DNA of 64,000 nucleotides from contig RPGO01000035.1 of assembly GCA_004193545.1 (NCBI GenBank), positions 1 through 64,000 of the forward strand. Reading direction: 5' to 3'. The DNA is from Candidatus Argoarchaeum ethanivorans. Its GTDB lineage: Archaea; Halobacteriota; Methanosarcinia; Methanosarcinales; EX4572-44. Both the position numbers and the translations under genes were made by a program. Positions 59,937 through 64,000 of the stretch are shown here, in pieces; position 1 is the first letter of the stretch; every line of letters begins with the position of its first letter. The notes beneath the pieces were generated by a model, which saw only the letters and a list, made by a program, of their open reading frames with translations, had not been told where the DNA came from and searched no databases.

Positions 59937-60380
59937 TGGCACGCCATTTACATCAATCTCACCGTTTGCAATGCGGGAGGAAGAAATTGGCTTTCCATCA
60001 TGTGCAAGTGCATAATCTACACATATTATTTTAATCTCTGGCAGACATCTCTCCTTTCGCTTTTTATTAAGCTCAACAACCACTGAAAAGGTTTCAGGCG
60101 AGACCACAATATAATCAAAGTCATCGCTCAGTGCAGGACCAAGAGCATCATTTAGCTGCACAACTGTCACGTTCACATAAAAACCTGAAACAAAATTGAG
60201 CACCTGCTGACATCGCACATCAAAATCTGCAACATGGTGACTCTTCGAGGAAGCAAACCTGTTTGAAGTAATGCCAATAACCACTTCTCCAGCTTTTGCA
60301 ATCTCACATGCACGGGCAAGCACCTTACGATGCCCTGGATGCAAAAACTCGAATGTTCCGCCAACAGCAACCCGAATCAT
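59904..60380 (-). CDS. coaD: Phosphopantetheine adenylyltransferase (archaeal)
   Basis: MIRVAVGGTFEFLHPGHRKVLARACEIA; SSSRIANGEID. Confidence 0.9.
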   Translation of the reverse strand: MIRVAVGGTFEFLHPGHRKVLARACEIAKAGEVVIGITSNRFASSKSHHVADFDVRCQQVLNFVSGFYVNVTVVQLNDALGPALSDDFDYIVVSPETFSVVVELNKKRKERCLPEIKIICVDYALAHDGKPISSSRIANGEIDVNGVPLHTPYAENNG

Positions 60381-60582
60381 ACGAACAGCACATTACCACT
60401 ATCAAATAAAACCTTACTGCAAACACACTGTCTGCATAAGTTACAAAGAAAGGAGTATCACTTTTGCTGCCTATACCATTTCCATATAGGTACAGTTCTG
60501 TTTATCGAGTGAACAAGGGTTAAATAGTTTTAAACTTGACTTTCAAACATACCCCAAAAAACACCATCATCCGACCCAATCG

Positions 60583-62278
60583 ATGTATGACCTATCAAAA
60601 CATAAACCCCCTTGCCACCGATTTCCCCAACTTACCATAAATTTTTCCATATCCAGCAGAGAAAATAATCGAGCTTGTTTTACATCCATCTCTTCAACCA
60701 TCATCACAATGTCCCCACCAGTCTTCTCCTGCACAAGAGCAAGACGTATCCCCCCAACTCATCAACAAGCCGCACAATGCTCAATCGAAGATGTTTGCAT
60801 TTCCATGCCAGATACCTGTAGAAAATCATACCCACAACACATAAGAAAATGTGCGCCCGGATGTTGAAATCCTTATGATGGTTAACCGGTCCAACCGGAA
60901 CAAGAAGTACATCATTTAGCAGCTTGAAATCGTCCTCAACAAGATACTTCTGGTTGTACGTCTTCGCAATCTTTTTGGAATGCCATGCATGTAGATCAGT
61001 AAAAACAATAGTCTTTCCAAAACCCGCATAACGCTTCTTTTCCACATCATCCAGGGTCCACACCGCCAGAGTCGGCTTTTTCTTGCCAGGTGGCACCGCG
61101 CCAATTTTATACCCAAACACCGATCTGAAATCCTTGTAAATGATCCCACTCACCTCCTGCTCCACGCTGCCATAATCCCGCTCCTTCCCCCTGTTGCTCC
61201 CAAGCCTTCTTTGCAGATCGGTAAGTTTCGCCAGCATCTTTGCTTTTCTTTTTTCATAGCTTTCCATCTGTTTTTTATGCGAGGCAGCACTGTAGAGGAC
61301 AACAGTAGTGAATTCCTTCCCGAAGAATTCGTGCTTTGTTCGATAACCATATATCTTATTGCCCTTTGAATTTGTATACAAATATTTGTAATCATCAACC
61401 GATATTTCCAAAAGTTGTTCCGCTTGATTATGTTTCGCAGAAGCTACAACATTCATCCGGGACGTCACATCTTCGATATTTACTGTGGAATTGTTGCCCT
61501 TGTCAAAGACCAGTATCATGTCGTCAGTCTCTATCTTCAGATTGGTCAGCCGCTCCGTGAGTGCATCCAGCAGTTCCGGGAATATCCTGGAATCATGTCT
61601 ATTCCCTTCGTAGACTTCGTGCATGAATGGCACATTATCTTCGGATACGGTAAGCCCCATACATATCTGTTTCATATGGTTTCTGTATTGTTTGTTCTTC
61701 CCGTTCTGCGGCAGTTCTTCTCCTTTTGTGATGTAATTGAACCAGTTGGTTTCATCGAGGAAAAGTATCCGGGGCGTCATGCCTTTCTCGATAAGCGCCT
61801 TGCACAGGTCGTCTTCGATTTTCTTGCTGGTTTCGTGGTCTACGTATTTGTAGTGGTTCAGGAAGTTCTGGAAGGTCAGTTTGTGCGGAAACTTCCATAT
61901 TAGACTCAATGCGGATTTATCGAACCATTTCTGCATGGCATTCTCTGATAACGCTCCGTCGCACCTTCCGATGATGTTCAAGAGGAGATACTCGCCAACT
62001 GTTAAGCCTTCTATCTTCTTCTTGTTGGTATGTCGGTTTACAGTCTCTATAAAGTTCAGTTCCTCGGATATGGCAAGGAGCGCGGCGGTTTTTCCGTATT
62101 GGAATGATGTTAGCTTGATGTGTGGTAGTTCTGTTGCCCGTTCCTTCAGTTCGACGATCTTTTTCGCAGTTCCGAGGTACTTTTGCCACACCTGCTTGGG
62201 CTTGCCATCGACTCTTGCCATTTCAACGGCGTACCAATAGAGGTGACCTTTGATCTTCTTCTTTCTCAATGACACCAT
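60583..62278 (-). mobile_element. IS1634-like transposase, C-terminus out of frame at a G tract
   Basis: 524-aa ORF (60704-62278) MVSLRKKKIKGHLYWYAVEMARVDGKPKQVWQKYLG; FLDETNWFNYIT; downstream +1 frame reads GIRLALVQEKTGGDIVMMVEEMDVKQARLFSLLDMEKFM. Confidence 0.85.
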
Positions 62279-62422
62279 GTGGGTATATTAGGTCATACTG
62301 CTATCTATAGTTATTTGTTATAATCGATATGTATCGTGGCATTATACTAATATCAAAAGTTAGGTCATACAGCTTGAGAGACGGCATGAGGAAAGTTTAG
62401 GGGTCAATCTACGCTTCTTTGA

Positions 62423-62614
62423 AAGTCGAGTTTGAATCCGAGCTGTCCGGACTACCGAAAGAAGAACACAGGACACATCATTAAGAAGGGATTCAACGCC
62501 AAAGGTAACCAGATGTTCAAATGCAAGACTTGCGGTGTGAGATTTCCTGAGACCAAACTGTTGGAAATCGCAGATTCACTGCATTTAGCAATTAAAAAAA
62601 GTACAAATATCTAA
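62423..62614 (+). pseudogene. N-terminal zinc-ribbon fragment of an IS1/IS1595-like transposase
   Basis: NPSCPDYRKKNTGHIIKKGFNAKGNQMFKCKTCGVRFPETK. Confidence 0.6.
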
Positions 62615-62845
62615 TATATATTGGGAACTTTTGGAATCGTAGAGATATTAGGGACAATGATTTGAATTGATGTTACGTTGTATTGGCTTTGATTATACTG
62701 ATGAGGATTTTTATGTGACTCATTGGTGGGATTTTGATTTATGGATGGACAGGACAAAACGCAAGTGACTGGAAAAATTTAAATTCTATCATGTGCAATA
62801 GTTAATTCAAATATTCCTCAAAAAATCCCATTAATATCAATACCA

Positions 62846-63338
62846 GTGAGAATGGGACATAATATGGCACATGCTGTAACATGGTGTTTGTCTGTGATAA
62901 AACCATTGGTAAATTCAATATCACTTATTCTATTTGACAGAGGATTTTATAGTAAGGAACTTATGCTAACATTCTCGAAAGCCATTTACCCATATCTCAT
63001 TTTTGTCCCAAAAAATTCTAAAATTCGGAAAGAACCTGCTCAAACGGAAGAAACGGAAAAGAAAACTGTTTAGTATAAGTTCAAACTAAATATAAATAAA
63101 ACAGTTCTGAGGGGGGAGACCACTCTTGCATTATTAAAACAAATATTCGACAAAAGAAGTGATAAATCATACGACTGGGCATTCGCTACCAACCAATCTT
63201 CAATTGATCCGGATCACATTATTGCTTCATATAAAAGGAGATGGAGAATTGAAACAGGTTTCCGTGTCCAGGATGAAGCTTGTATAATGTCAAAGTCAAA
63301 AGATGTCAGTATCCGATTTTTTTATTTTGCTTTATGAA
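62846..63338 (+). pseudogene. Decayed DDE transposase (ISH3/IS4-like)
   Basis: LILFDRGFYSKELMLTF; YDWAFATNQSSIDPDHIIASYKRRWRIETGFRVQDEACIMSKSKDVSIRFFYFAL across in-frame stops. Confidence 0.75.
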
Positions 63339-63593
63339 CAAGTGCTGCAACTGCTATGGGTTGTGCTTCGTACAAAAATGAGGTAAGTTTTGTGCGTTCA
63401 TGTTGGATATGTACGAAGAGTGTACTAAGCGAGGATATAAGAATATATGATAAGCAGTACACCCCCACGACACAGCAACATGGGGGTGCAGGTTGATGAA
63501 GCATCAGGGTGCCATCGATAAGATATCCACATCTTATAGCAAAATTAAATGGACGGTGTAGTTGAGACTATGAGAGATGGATATATTATTCGA

Positions 63594-63708
63594 AGATACT
63601 GTACTTTCTCCTCACACATAAATGATGTGTAGTCCACCGTCCCCCACCTCGTATCATTAGAATGCATTTTATTCAGTAATCCTCATCACGTTTAACCTAT
63701 CAAAATCA
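63594..63708 (-). pseudogene. 3' end and downstream flank of a second vapC copy, truncated by an IS end
   Basis: Reverse complement GATTTTGATAGGTTAAACGTGATGAGGATTACTGAATAA (DFDRLNVMRITE*) and following about 70 nt match 20945-21056. Confidence 0.88.
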
Positions 63709-63711
63709 GGT

Positions 63712-63994
63712 AGTGTCCTAAATTTCATGATCCACCCTTAAACATCAAAAATTCCCTCCACGTCCATGAATGATTGGTGATCCCTTTAGCCATACACGGA
63801 GTCCTCTCGATGTTTCTGACCCCTTTGGGAGTTTCAATCGCAAGTGACAAATGGGGTCTGATAAGATTGGTGTAGCACTGGTAGAGGTCAAGGTGGTCGT
63901 CCAGCATATTCTTGCATTTCGAAAAACAGAGACTTTTCCAGACCAATCTCGAGATTCTATGCCGCAGGGTAAGGTTATATCGTTCTACATACAC
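63712..63994 (-). mobile_element. C-terminal part of an IS1-like transposase and IS end
   Basis: VERYNLTLRHRISRLVWKSLCFSKCKNMLDDHLDLYQCYTNLIRPHLSL; tagtgtcctaaatttcatgatccaccc at the boundary. Confidence 0.7.
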
Positions 63995-64000
63995 CGTTTC

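Overview
The window is archaeal. It looks like a methanogen, ANME-1 or Syntropharchaeales-type genome: acetyl-CoA decarbonylase/synthase genes (cdhC, cooC, cdhD, cdhE), fwdDBAC, atwA, dacZ, archaeal SRP RNA, SRP19, RNase P RNA, L11/Spt5, LSm/L37e and GatCAB. Metabolic and information-processing genes are interleaved with S-layer, PEF-CTERM and dockerin surface proteins, toxin-antitoxin genes and decayed IS elements. Points worth most attention: (1) a four-gene HEPN-containing cassette (42.8-45.0 kb) apparently inserted between cca and thpR, the best candidate for an undescribed system; (2) a recurring intergenic composite palindromic element (paired hairpins with a conserved linker) at 6-7 loci, which in places supplies stop codons and C-termini of neighbouring genes; (3) an indel-riddled second copy of gatA-gatB at 27.95-29.78 kb that truncates both a surface-protein gene and a purF start, and is either a real decayed insertion or an assembly misjoin; (4) reused tail/promoter modules in a PEF-CTERM cluster and an in-frame TGA in its third gene; (5) a degenerate prefoldin-beta gene; (6) two genes missed by the ORF track (L37e and a 52-aa zinc ribbon) and two unannotated structural RNAs (SRP RNA, RNase P RNA). 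All product calls were made by eye, without database searches.
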